From: Bettongia penicillata ogilbyi
Taxonomy: Eukaryota > Chordata > Mammalia > Diprotodontia > Potoroidae
Assembly: GCA_023548195.1 (NCBI GenBank)
Contig: JAJHZJ010000531.1
Location: 6,807,900 to 6,871,899, forward strand
Direction of reading: 5' to 3'
Length of the DNA: 64,000 nt
Shown here: one piece after another, positions 53,905-63,990 of the stretch
Numbering within the stretch: position 1 is the stretch's first letter
How the letters are laid out: each line of letters opens with the position of its first letter
Position numbers and translations under genes: made by a program
The notes under the pieces: model-generated
The model's database searches: none
The model's input: the letters and a program-made list of their open reading frames with translations, nothing else
What the model was told of the DNA's origin: nothing

Positions 53905-55195
53905 CAGGGAGCATTTATTAAGGTCCTTCATGTCCTAATGTACTACATGCACCGCTGGGTTTACAGAGAGAGGTAAAAGATTGCTCTTAAGTTTTCACAG
54001 TCTAATGGGGAAGATGGCATAGAAATAATCACATACAAATAAAATACATACTAAATAAATCTGTAAATGATCAACAGAGAGCAGCACTGGTACTAAGGGG
54101 ATCAAGGAAAGCTTTTTGTAGAAGATGGGATGCTAACGGAGATTTGAAGGAAGACGAAGCAAAGAGGCAGAGATGAGGGAGTGTATTCTAAGCATGGGGA
54201 ACAGCCAGTGAAAATAGTCAGAAGTGCCTTGTGAGAGGAACAGTCAAGAGGATCACAGGCTACATGCAGTAAGGTATAAGAACATTTCAAAGGTAGAAGG
54301 AGGCTAGGTTGTGAAAGGCTTTGAATGCCAAATAAAGGATTTTATATTTGATCCTAGAGGTAAAAGGGAGTCGCTGGGGTTTACTAAGTAAGGGCGGGTC
54401 ATATTCAATCTTGTACTTTATGAAGGTTAATTTGACAGCAATTTGACAGCTGAGTGGAAGGAGGACTAGACTGAGGAGAGATTTGAGGAGAAGAAACCAA
54501 TCAATAGATTATTGTAATAGTCCGGGCAAGAGGGGCCAGCCTCAGACACTTACTGTGTGACCCTAGGCAAGTCACTTAACCTTGTTTGCCTCAATTTCCG
54601 CATCTGTAAAATGGTGTGGAAAAGGAAACGACAAACCACTCCAATATCTTTGCCAAGAAAACCCCAAATTTTTCTGCTGTATCCACGTAAAGTCAGACAC
54701 AATAGAAAAATGACTGAATAACAAGAGGAAGGCATGAGATAAGAGCCAGCAAAGGGAGAGGGTGGTGTTAATAGTGAGAAGGGGCATGTACAAGGGATGC
54801 CAGGAAGGTAAAATCAACAGGACTTTCCAACAGATTGGATAAGAGGAAGTGAGAGGGTGAGAAGCCGAGGATGACAAGCAGGTTGTGAATCTAGGCGACC
54901 GAGAAGAACAGGATGTCCTTGAGAGTAATAGGGCCTTTAGGAAGAAAGAAGGGTTTGGCCGGGGAGGGGAAGATAATGAATTCTTTTGGATGTATTTACT
55001 TTAAGATGTCTGTCTACAAGACATCCGGTTTGAGATATCTAACGGGCAGTTGGAAATGAGGGTCTGGAAGTTAGGAGACAGGTTAGGGCTGGATCAGTAG
55101 ATCTGAGAAGCATTGGCATAGAGATGATAATTGAAACCATGGTTGCTGATGAGATCACCCACTAAAATGAGGTCACTGTGCTAAAGAAACAAAGC
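53905..55195 (+). mobile_element. Unnamed long interspersed repeat (family F), longest copy
   Basis: It opens with 'gcatttattaaggtccttca' and passes 'cagtctaatggggaagatgg', 'gtgaaaggctttgaatgcca', 'gtaatagtccgggcaagagg', 'gatgtctgtctacaagacat' and 'tggcatagagatgataattg'. I know this text as a common mammalian repeat but cannot assign a class. No ORF is kept. A SINE sits at 54538-54724. Confidence 0.65.
54538..54724 (+). repeat. Marsupial tRNA-type SINE, 5' truncated, nested in family F
   Basis: It starts at 'cagcctcagacacttactgt' and ends with 'aaaatgactgaataacaag'. Confidence 0.85.
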
Positions 55196-55284
55196 ACCAG
55201 TTAGTTGCCTGGTAGATCCTATGAGGGTCTGACTACTGGGGCAGCAATACTGTAATGTTTCCTGAAGGCTTCGGATTTACAATC

Positions 55285-55659
55285 TATTAACCAATTAGCA
55301 AGTATTTACTACGTGCCAACTACGTGCCAACCTGAGCAGCTAGGTGGTGCAGTGCATAGAGCGCTGTAGTCAGGAAGAGTCAACATCCTGAGTTCAAATC
55401 CAGCCTCAGACACTTATTAGCTGTATGACTCTAGGCAAGTCACTTAACCTTGTTTGTCTCAGTTTCCTCATCTGTAAAATGAGCTGGAGAAGGAAATGGC
55501 AAACCACTCGAGCCTCTCTGCCAAGAAAACCCCAAATGAGATCGTGAAGTATCAGGTACAACTGAATGACAAATGGACCAGGTGCTATGTTAGGTGATGG
55601 GGATCCAAAGACAAGTTTCTGACCTCAGGGAGCTAACATTCTAAACAGAGGTTTATGCT
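55285..55659 (+). repeat. Head of family F repeat, split by a SINE
   Basis: 'gcaagtatttactacgtgcc' is left of the SINE, with the unit ctacgtgccaa doubled. 'accaggtgctatgttaggtg' and 'gggagctaacattctaaaca' are right of it. Confidence 0.65.
55335..55570 (+). repeat. Marsupial tRNA-type SINE, full length
   Basis: One of the best preserved copies: 'gagcagctaggtggtgcagt', 'tgagctggagaaggaaatgg' and 'aagaaaaccccaaatgag'. Confidence 0.9.
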
Positions 55660-55870
55660 GACTCACAGATTTGGACAGGATGTCACACAGGCCATCTAGG
55701 ACAACTCTTACAGAAACGGAAATCTCCTCCGTAACATCCCCAATCAGTGACTATCCAGCCTCCAGTTGGATACCGCCTATAAGTGGCGACTGTAGAACTG
55801 TATAATTCTAATCAGTAGAGAAATTTTCCTGACATTAAATTTAAATCCTCCTCTCTGAACTTCCTACCCA
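55660..55870 (-). repeat. CR1/L3-like LINE 3' relic
   Basis: Plus-strand text 'ggccatctaggacaactctt', 'actatccagcctccagttgg' and 'gagaaattttcctgacatta' is the reversed CR1/L3-type end. Confidence 0.5.
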
Positions 55871-55932
55871 GTTGGTTTTTGCAAAATTGCAAATCAGGTA
55901 CTGGGGGAGTTCTCTAATTAAGAATTATATAC

Positions 55933-56200
55933 GTCAATGAAATAGCAGGTTCAGTGCAAAAAAAAAGAGGGGGAGGGGGAAATCACAGGGCTTCTTTTTC
56001 TATATAATACTACTGATTTATTAAATTTATAACTCACTTAATCCCCCAGGACTTCTTCCAGGTATAATAATTGCTTCAATATGAGGAAGAGATGGATGGG
56101 ACGCTCTGCCCAAATATTTTTCCAGGATCCATTCTGACTCTCAACATAAATAGATAAGATCACCAGACTTCCTGTATAAATGGGCTCAATCCAAATTTGA
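55933..56200. repeat. Unclassified repeat, copy 1
   Basis: This stretch aligns by eye with 59524-60060 (SINE removed). Shared blocks include 'ttattaaatttataactcac' / 'ttattgaatttataattcac', 'ttccaggta', 'gagatgg' and 'aaatttttc'-like text. Its first 60 bases resemble the tail of the SINEs at 21573 and 39425. Confidence 0.5.
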
Positions 56201-56569
56201 AGTATGTATTCCTGTTATCCAGCAAGGGCCTAGGGATGCCTAAATAACTTGTATATGTAGTAAAGTAGAACCAAGAAAATTCCTTACTTAACTCAACTCA
56301 ACCAATATCAGCCACTTCTATTTCCAAAGTACTATCTAGGTGCTGGAAATATAAAAACCAAAACCAGACAGTCTTCACCCTCAAAGAGTTGATATTCTTT
56401 GGGCTACCCTGTAAATCACAGACACAAAGCCTTCTAAATACTCCAGTCCTCACAGCCTCATTCTAGCAAGTTAGTGGGTCAGGGAAATTACTTCCCAGTG
56501 AAATCAAGCCTAATGTGACATATTTAATATAAGTTCTTCAAGAAGAAAAAAAGTTCCATTTTTGTCTTT
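56201..56569. other. Non-repetitive DNA
   Basis: 'tttccaaagtactatctagg' near 56321 with 'gctggaaatataaaaacc' may be a worn family F head. Nothing else is seen. Confidence 0.3.
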
Positions 56570-56907
56570 GTATATATTCTCTGCTGCCACTGCTGGATCA
56601 TCATCCATATACCCACTAATTACAGGGATCCCTAGGCTCCTTCCTGGGCCACCTTATCTTATCTTCTCCCTCTGTGGTTTCCCACTTGGTGATTCATCAG
56701 CTTCCATGGTTTAAAGGATCATCTCTATGGTGAGGATTCTCAGATCTACTTGTACAGCCCGAACCTTTCTCCTCTAGTCTCACATCTCTGACTTTTAGAT
56801 GCATCAAACAATGTCCTACAGAAAACTTAAACTCAACATGTTCAAAACTGAACTTATTATCTTTTCTCCAAACCCTCCCTCTTCCTAATTTTCCTTTTAC
56901 TGTAAAG

Positions 56908-57159
56908 CAGAGTTTCTTAACCTTTTTCCACTTGTGAAATTTTTTCCAATTCCTACTGCATGGTCAGAGGGCATGCACAGTACAAAGTGCGCATGCTCTA
57001 TGTTCAAAACCAAAGCTAAAGAGGCAATGCAGGCAGGAGCTACCAGAAACACCCTAGATTCATTAGGCATTTGATTTTTAATTAATTTTTTTGTCATTGC
57101 ACATTCAGAAACCTTTACTGTTGCAAAATTTTTTGAGATCCACAGTTTAAGAAGCACTG
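56908..57159. mobile_element. hAT-like non-autonomous DNA transposon in L2
   Basis: The ends 'cagagtttcttaaccttttt' and, reversed, 'cagtgcttcttaaactgtgg' form terminal inverted repeats that start CAG and end CTG. tgtaaag flanks it at 56901-56907 and 57160-57166; hAT duplications are usually 8 bases, so one base may have changed. No transposase is present. Confidence 0.7.
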
Positions 57160-57213
57160 TGTAAAGGAGACCACCATCCTCCCACTCACCCAGGATGCCC
57201 ACCTATGTGTCAC

Positions 57214-57383
57214 CCTTAATTTCTCACTATCTCTCCCTTCATATGTAAACAAAGTAATCCTTAACTTCTCACTATCTCTCCCTTCATATGGAAACAAGGG
57301 TCAAATCCTGTCATTTCTACCTTCACAACATCTCTCCCATATGGTCCTGTCATTTCTACCTTCACAACATCTCTCCCATATGG
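57214..57383 (+). repeat. Two neighbouring short tandem duplications
   Basis: A 45-base unit is doubled at 57214-57258 and 57259-57303. Right after it a 39-base unit is doubled at 57306-57344 and 57345-57383. The copies of the second are identical. Confidence 0.9.
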
Positions 57384-58065
57384 TCCTTTCTCTCCTCTGT
57401 CACTGCAACCACAGTAGTTGCCTCTATCACTTCATACCTGGATGCAGGTAATAGTTGCTTGTGGTCTCCCTGCCTCAACTCTCCCCTTTCTGATCCATTC
57501 CTACTGTTTTCAAACTGATCATCCTAAAATGCAGGTCTGACCACATTCCTCCCCTACTCAATAAACTTCAGTGGTTCCCTATTACCTTCAAGATCAAATA
57601 TAAAATCCTCTATTTGATTTTCAAAGCCTTTCACAGCTCGGTCCCCATTCTTCTTACCCCTAACTGTCCTCTACCTTCTTTGCTATACAGTGACGCTGGT
57701 CTTGCTCTTTCTCAGGGGAGGTGATCCACAGACATTTTCAGTAGCTGTCCTCCATGCCTGGAACTCTCTCCCTCCTCATCTGTAGCTCCTGGCTTCCTTC
57801 AAGTCTCAAAGAAGTCTTTCTCAATCTTGCTTAATAATAGTGCCCTCCCTCTGTTGATTTTTCTTCAATTTATCATGTATGTGTGTGCATCTATAAAACA
57901 CATAAAATCTTAATGGTTTACATGTTTTCTCCTTATTAGACTAGGAGCTCCTTGATAGCAAAAACTGAGTTTTTTGGTTTGAGGTTTTTTGCCTTTTATT
58001 TTATCCCCAGTATTTAGCATACATAATTCCTGGCACATAGTAGGTATTTAATAAATTCACAGAGA

Positions 58066-58499
58066 TCTGCACATAGTAGATCTTTGTTTCATAGAGGCCT
58101 GAGGCATTGAAATGAATCTGTCATCTCTCCTCACTCTCTAGACCTGAATCCTTCCATGCCCCACCCAAAACCCAAAAGAATAGTATTTGGCAGCCTTGCC
58201 TTTATACATAATTTGAAATCCCTGCAATACACCAATACAAAGAAATGGTTAATCACATGGCTCATCTTGCTTCATCCATCCATCCGCAAATTATGTAGCA
58301 CCTAATCATTTTGCAGAAACTGAAAGCACAAGGGAATTAGGCTTAGCACATGTCACAGCACAAGTCGAGTTTGAGTTTTGCAGTTTCTTTGGTTGGGGAG
58401 CTCTTTCTTGCAACTTACTGGCTTTCTGAGATTTTTTATTTTGCCTGGCCTTCCTGATTTCAATTTAGGATTAGATTCAGTAGGCAAAGGAACTCTTAA
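58066..58499. other. Non-repetitive DNA
   Basis: No feature seen. Confidence 0.3.
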
Positions 58500-59260
58500 A
58501 ACAGATAAACAAAACCAAACAAAAATAGTCCATGATCAAGCATTTATTAAGGATTTACTATGTGCCAGATACTATGCTAAGTGCTCTCTGCCTTCAAGGA
58601 ACTTACATTCTTTTTTTTTTTTTAAATGTAAATATCATTTTATTTTTTCCAATTACATATAAAAACAATTTTCAACATTCACTTTTTATAGGATATTGAG
58701 TTTCAGATTTTTCTCCTTTTCCCCCTCCCCAAGATGGCAAGCAATCTGATAGATTATATATGTGCAATCATGTTAAATATTTCCACATTAGTCATGTTGT
58801 GAAAGAAGAAACATAGGAAAAGAAAAAAAAATACACATCCCTCAAACAAAAGTGAAAATAGGAGCTTACTTTCTAATGGATGAGGCTACTTGCAAATAAC
58901 TATGGACATGCAAAATATACACGGAGCAGAGGGAAATCTCAGAGAGAAGTTAAGGGAGGAGGAGCTGAAGAAAAAGGCCTCTGGTAGAAGGTGGCTCTTG
59001 AGTAGAGACTGGTTTTTTGGGGGTTTTTTGAGGTGAGTCTTAAAGGATGCTATCAGAAGCTAAGAGGCAGAGGTGAGCAGGGAGAACACTGCAGGTATGG
59101 GGAGCATCCAGTAGAAGGGAGTATCTGGTGTGAAAACAGTAAGGAGGCCACAGTAGCTGCATCCGAGCGTGAATGGAGAGGGGCAGCATGTAAAAAGATA
59201 AAAGAGTGAGGTTGTGAAGGGCTTTCAATACCAAACAGAGGATTTTATATTTGTGCACAG
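58500..59260 (+). mobile_element. Family F repeat, split by an L1 3' end
   Basis: 'caagcatttattaaggattt' and 'caaggaacttacattc' lie left. 'ggtggctcttgagtagagac', 'ggagcatccagtagaaggga' and 'ggttgtgaagggctttcaat' lie right. Confidence 0.7.
58612..58859 (-). mobile_element. L1 3' end, reversed, with target-site duplication
   Basis: It begins with a T run and 'tccaattacatataaaaaca', then 'aatatttccacattagtcat'. Flanks aggaacttacattct (58597-58611) and aggagcttactttct (58860-58874) agree at 13 of 15 bases. Confidence 0.85.
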
Positions 59261-59264
59261 AATA

Positions 59265-59450
59265 TCAGAGTTAGAAGGGGCTTTAAAGATCATCTAGCCC
59301 TACCCTATTACCATAGAGATGAAGAAACTGAGGCCCAGAGCAGAGGAGGAGGCCCATGTGGCTTTCCTGAGGTCACACAGCTAGTAAGTGTGAGGACTAG
59401 CACCCAGCCCGATATTCCTTCCACCATACCAGTCTTGGTTTGGTACTGTC
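59265..59450 (-). repeat. MIR-like SINE
   Basis: 'atagagatgaagaaactgag', 'ggtcacacagctagtaagtg' and 'ttccttccaccataccagtc' in reversed order. Confidence 0.7.
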
Positions 59451-59523
59451 AACTTTGGAATATTAGGTGATATTTATTTTAGCCTCACAAAGTATTGCAA
59501 AGAGAGTTTCCTCGCTGGGAGTT

Positions 59524-60060
59524 TCAGTGAAATTACAAGTACAGTCCAAATAAAGGGGGGAAAAAAATCACATTTTGGTTTGTTTTTTTTTTACTGTTTC
59601 TAGATGTTATTCAATCATTTCAGTCCTGTCCAACTCGTCATGATTCCATTTGGGGCTTTCTTGGCAGAAATACTGGAGTAGCTTCTTCAGTTCGTTTTAC
59701 AGATGAGAAAAGTGAGGCAAACAGGGTTAACTGACTTGCTTAGGGTCTTGCAGCTAGTAAGTGTCTAACATCAGATCTGAACTCAGGAAGAGAAGTCTCC
59801 TGACTTCAGATCCAGCACTCTATCCATTGTACCATCTAGCTGACCTTTTTCTACTATATCACACAACTGACTTATTGAATTTATAATTCACTTAATTACT
59901 TGTACTTTTCCAGGTACACTATTTGCATACAAAGGGAAGACAGAGATGGGTTCAGGCTTGAAGTGGACCCTTTGCCTAAATTTTTCTTCTGAAGGTCCAT
60001 CTGACACTGAATATATATATGAGGTCACTAGACCTCCTCCATATATAAGCTCAAATTATT
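59524..60060. repeat. Unclassified repeat, copy 2, split by a SINE
   Basis: It pairs with 55933-56200 in the same orientation. The SINE at 59603-59841 cuts it between the 'aaatcacattttgg' and 'ctttttctactatat' blocks. Just upstream, 'gagagtttcctcgctgggag' again looks like the unusual SINE tail. Confidence 0.5.
59603..59841 (-). repeat. Marsupial tRNA-type SINE
   Basis: Reversed copy from 'gttattcaatcatttcagtc' to 'gtaccatctagctgacc'. Confidence 0.85.
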
Positions 60061-60079
60061 TGAGGAACTTGTTTCATTC

Positions 60080-60270
60080 GCTTAATGTATATATTGACTT
60101 GAAGTCAGAAAGTTCACTTTTTTCTCAGTCATTACTAGTTGAATAATCCTGAGTAAACAGGAATAATACTAACAAAACCTATCCCTGATGGTAGAGAATT
60201 AAATGAGATAACATCTGTAAAGTGCTCCACAAACTTTGAAGTGCTATGTAAATATTAGCTATTGTTATTA
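60080..60270 (+). repeat. CORE-type SINE / MIR, 3' part
   Basis: 'taaatgagataacatctgta', 'aagtgctccacaaactttga' and 'gctatgtaaatattagctat' form the tail. Confidence 0.65.
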
Positions 60271-60549
60271 TTATAAGAACACAGCCAGAAGCGTGGTGGA
60301 CTTCAAAAGCAGCCAATGTTACATGGGCTGTTTATTTCTCTAATGGGATGTCAATCTATCAGAGGGTAGTAAGGTCACTTATATTGGAAGAAGGAATTCT
60401 AAACTACTATATTTTGATGCTCTGAGTGTTACTTGGGCAGAGAACAGCGATATCTATCTCTCAAACACAAGGAAAACAAAAGCTGTCATGTCTACAGGTT
60501 GTTATTGGTAAAACCAAAGTCCTCAGCCTCATTCTCTCTTCCAGAGTTG

Positions 60550-60990
60550 TTATGGGATACTGGACAAAAGTCAAGATAACTAGTGATGGCCCCAGGATGC
60601 AGCCACAGACCTTGGTGTTTTCAATGTCTGACCAAGATCTAATCTCTTTACAGCACCTGTTTCAGCCATCTTCAAGATCAATGGAGCGAACGCTTCTCAT
60701 CTGTCCATTCCATTGGGAAGGAGCCCTCATGTGCTTGGAGTAGACATCCCCTGATTCACTGATGAGTTTGAGTCCTGTCTATTACCCTCAACCTGGTTTA
60801 GCCCATCTGCCAAGATGGTTTAGCAGGGTGTGACTGCTGGGTAGGCGGTGTGGCTTCTTGGAGCCACAGATGAGAGTCGGGTACCAAACGGACACCAGAG
60901 ATGGATGAGTAGCGCTGAAAAGAATTCATCAAGCCCTCACACCAGAGGTGCTCATTCTCCCTAAATACCCCATGCCCAGGGCATTTTTCA
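60550..60990 (-). repeat. RTE-tailed SINE, 5' part
   Basis: Plus-strand text 'agtgatggccccaggatgca' and 'acagcacctgtttcagccat' matches the left part of the family at 33908-34185, then extends into an upstream region not seen in the other copies ('ggcttcttggagccacagat', 'caccagagatggatgagtag'). The shared 3' end is missing. Confidence 0.5.
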
Positions 60991-61059
60991 TAGCACAATT
61001 ATAAAAAAAATAAATTCCACAAGCTCAGGTTCTTTTTCAATGTATTTCTGGTTTCAGAC

Positions 61060-61625
61060 CAGTCAGAACAGTCGATCAACATTTATTAAGCGCCTACTAT
61101 GTCCCAGGCACTGAGCCAAGCCCTGGGGATACAAAGAGAGATAAAAGCCTTTGCTTTCCAGGAGCTCCCAGTCTTTTCCATCACTTTCCTTCTCCTCCCT
61201 TCTCTTTGTTTTCTATTCTTGCCAACTGTGCTTTACTCGACCTAACTTTTGTTTCACCGCTTTCCTTTCTCCAGGGCCCCTTTTCTTACTTCTGGTGGAA
61301 AGAAATAATTGGGGAAAAAGGGGAAAAGAGAGAGGTCAGCAGTCAATCACTCTGATGCTTCGTTTACTGAACCCAGATGGTGCTGATCAAAAAAGGCTGA
61401 ATAGAAGAAGTAATTGGTGAGCAAAATTTTGAAGGAGAAGAACATATTTTGGCAGACAAGGGGTAAGATATTCCAGGAGAAAGGAATGACGTATGATGTA
61501 CAACATGCATGATGATGTGAAGACAGGAGAGGGTGAGATTTACTCAGCTAGAGCTAGCATGAGAAACCACAGAGAAGTTATGTCAAAGGTGGCTAAGTAA
61601 GGGAAGGAGCCCATTAATCAAAGTT
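61060..61625 (+). mobile_element. Family F repeat, with an unrelated middle
   Basis: 'caacatttattaagcgccta' and 'gagccaagccctggggatac' open it. 'ggtgagcaaaattttgaagg' and 'ggtaagatattccaggagaa' continue from about 61411. The middle 61190-61410 is pyrimidine-rich and may be an insert. Confidence 0.55.
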
Positions 61626-61774
61626 CTGTTAAAGTCTACGAATGTAAGTTTAAATTTGAGTACTCTTTCTATTCTAAATTCCCTGAAGGATTAAGCTAGG
61701 CTTTTCTCCTAATACAAAAGGGCACTTAATATGTTATAAAAATAAAAACGAGTCCAGTTCGTGTTTTTCAAACT

Positions 61775-61945
61775 ATAATTCACAAATATTGATTGAGTGC
61801 TTACTATATGCAAAGGATTGAGCTAGGTGCTGGGAAGAGAGGAACAAAAACAAATATTATCCCTGCCCTCAAGAATCTTACATTCTACTGGGAGACACAA
61901 CATACCCACAGATAGGGAAATATAAAGAGCACTGATGATTCACAA
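61775..61945 (+). repeat. Head of family F repeat
   Basis: 'tattgattgagtgcttacta', 'gagctaggtgctgggaagag' and 'aagaatcttacattctactg'. Confidence 0.65.
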
Positions 61946-62929
61946 CTGGATGGCACAAGTGTCCAATTTAATTTATATTCCCTTTATTTCCATACTTTTT
62001 TCCCAAAGGGAAGAAACAATGACAGCTGAAGTTGGCCTTTTCTCCTTAACAGCCCTTTGGGCAAAAAGTAGTGGAAAAGGAGAACCTTACAACAGGCTCA
62101 GAAAAGAGGACTTAGAACAAAGAAATACATGCCAATCCTTAAGGTTCCCTTCAAGCCATCATGGACTGAAGCATCGCTCATAGTTTATTAAAAAGAACAG
62201 AGAACAGACAGTAAGCTTTGGTCGAACATCCATGGGGTGAATAAACTAATTTATTCTCTTGCAACTCAGATTACTATCCAATCCTCCTCTCTCCCACAAC
62301 AGACTAGGCAAAAGCCCAGACACCATTGTTCTTCCTCTCCTAAAACTCCTCAGCCTCATTTCCTAGAAGCCAAAAAAAATGTCCAATATAAATTGGCAAT
62401 TTAGGTGTGTTTTGAGGCAGAGTAGGCTGGTCTGAGCCAATAGTGGTTGAAGAATATATATAATGTGTAGCCTCTTATCTAGTCACACCATATTCTCCAA
62501 CCCCACAAACCTTGTAAAACTAGAGTAGATGTCACCAATCTTCTGTATTAAGTTTGGGTTCCATCTGAAAATATAGCCAAGTTTTCATCCACTGTTGAAG
62601 GGACAGGTGTCTGAGACAAGCTCCAGCTATGTGAAAGACTATGACGGCCTACTGAATTGCTATGGTAAATTATTTATATTGAGAACATATATGCAGATGT
62701 GGACATAGGCTAGTCCTATAATAAAAATGTGACAACAAAATGTCCAGTTTAAGGACTACTTTGACTTACTGAAAGAAACAAAGGAAGGCCTTCAGCAAGT
62801 TGGGTACACCTTCTGGGGAAGACAGAAAGATATGGAAGGTCCTTTGTTAGTGGAGGGGGGATCTACAATGATGAAATCAGAGATCTCTTCATGTCAAAGT
62901 CAACTTTCCAAAGTATAAAGAGTTCATAG
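61946..62929. other. Repeat-poor stretch
   Basis: About 1 kb without a recognised element. 'cttaacag' near 62045 resembles a splice acceptor, but no open exon follows that I can support. Confidence 0.35.
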
Positions 62930-63128
62930 AGTAACAGAACCTCAGAGTTAGAAAGGTCCACAGAGGCTTTATTAGTCCAAATTGTATCTCAGTAGCAATG
63001 TTCTCTACCACACCCACAAGTGGCTATCCATTTTCTCTGCCTGAAAGCTTCCAAGGACAGAGAAGTCACTATTTCCAGAGACAGCCCATTCCATTTTTGG
63101 TACAACTCTATGAGAAAGTTTTCCCCTG
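62930..63128 (-). repeat. CR1/L3-like LINE 3' relic
   Basis: 'cagagttagaaaggtccaca', 'agacagcccattccattttt' and 'tgagaaagttttcccctggt' are reversed landmarks. Confidence 0.5.
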
Positions 63129-63129
63129 G

Positions 63130-63213
63130 TCAGGAATGATGAATCATACCTATATTCTCTAATGTTTCAGGAGACTGAGGCTGGTGGATCACTTAGGCTC
63201 AGGAGTTTTGAGC
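63130..63213 (+). pseudogene. 7SL RNA-like fragment (5' Alu domain)
   Basis: From 'gtcaggaatgatgaatcat' to 'ctcaggagttttgagc' the text follows the 5' end of the signal-recognition-particle RNA almost without gaps. 'gagactgaggctggtggatc' is the strongest part. It is far too diverged and short to be a working RNA gene, so a retropseudogene piece is likely. It sits inside CR1/L3-like text and just before a SINE. Confidence 0.55.
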
Positions 63214-63224
63214 GAAAGTAGAAT

Positions 63225-63440
63225 TGGCAGCTAGGTGGTACAGTAGATAGAGTCAGAAAGACTCATCTTCCTGAGTTCAAATCCAGCCTCAGACACTTAG
63301 TAACTGTGTGATCCTTAAACTTAACCCTGTTTGCCTCAGTTTCCTCATTTCTAAAATAAGATGAAGGAAATGGCAAACCCCTCCAGTACCTTTTCCAAGA
63401 AAACCCCAAACGGGATTGAGAAGAATCAGACATGAACAAG
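63225..63440 (+). repeat. Marsupial tRNA-type SINE
   Basis: 'ggcagctaggtggtacagta', 'tttcctcatttctaaaataa' and 'aagaaaaccccaaacggg' with 'gaatcagacatgaacaag' at the end. Confidence 0.9.
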
Positions 63441-63454
63441 TATATTGCTGTCCC

Positions 63455-63530
63455 ATATGAACTGACAGTCCTTCAAATACCTGATGGCAGTGACCATACA
63501 CCCCTGGGACTTCTCCAGGACTGGAGAAGC
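63455..63530 (-). repeat. CR1/L3-like LINE piece, continuation
   Basis: 'cagtccttcaaatacctgat' and 'gggacttctccaggactgg' continue the relic left of the 7SL piece and the SINE. Confidence 0.45.
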
Positions 63531-63594
63531 GCCTCCCCCACCAAAATGCTTAAGTCCCTTCTGCAGCACCCTTAACAGATTCAGCTGCTGCCTG

Positions 63595-63990
63595 GCTACA
63601 TTCCTAGTGTAACCTATTACACCATTCTACAGCTCCAATGTTAAAGGAGTTTCCTCTTATCTGTCAGAGAGCTCCATCGCCTTATAACTTCCCACCTCGG
63701 GGGCTTAATTCTGCCTAGTTCTGGAGCGACAGACATTCAGAAGCTAATTATACTCTTCCACAAGGCAGCCCTTCAAACAGTTGAAGACATCTCTGTCCAG
63801 CTTCCCCTAGCAGTTCTCTCAACTATTCCTCCTATGATATGGTTTCCAGAGAGCTCATTCCTCTGGTCACCCATTCTCAATACATTCTAGTTCATCAGTG
63901 TTCTTAAAGTGTGATGGGTAAAGTGGAACACAATACTTTAAAAGCGCTCTGAGACAAAAAGAGGACAACAGAATTGCGACTGCCTCTGAT
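63595..63990 (-). repeat. CR1/L3-like LINE relic, second copy
   Basis: 'gcagcccttcaaacagttga', 'ctctcaactattcctcctat' and 'gtggaacacaatactttaaa' are reversed landmarks in order. The element may run past the end of the window. Confidence 0.5.

Larger units (their letters stand above)
56570..58065 (+). mobile_element. L2-like LINE, ORF2 end and 3' UTR, longest copy
   Basis: 'cttaaactcaacatgttcaa', 'cctggatgcaggtaatagtt', 'aaatgcaggtctgaccacat', 'tcaaatataaaatcctctat', 'ccatgcctggaactctctcc' and the end 'cctggcacatagtaggtatt' are in L2 order. It is split by a DNA transposon (56908-57159) and holds two tandem duplications. All frames are closed. Confidence 0.75.

Noticed and set aside
53905..60060. 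Segmental duplication covering the two family F and unclassified copies
   Set aside because: The order and content between the copies differ: CR1/L3-like text comes before one and MIR before the other, so separate insertions fit better.
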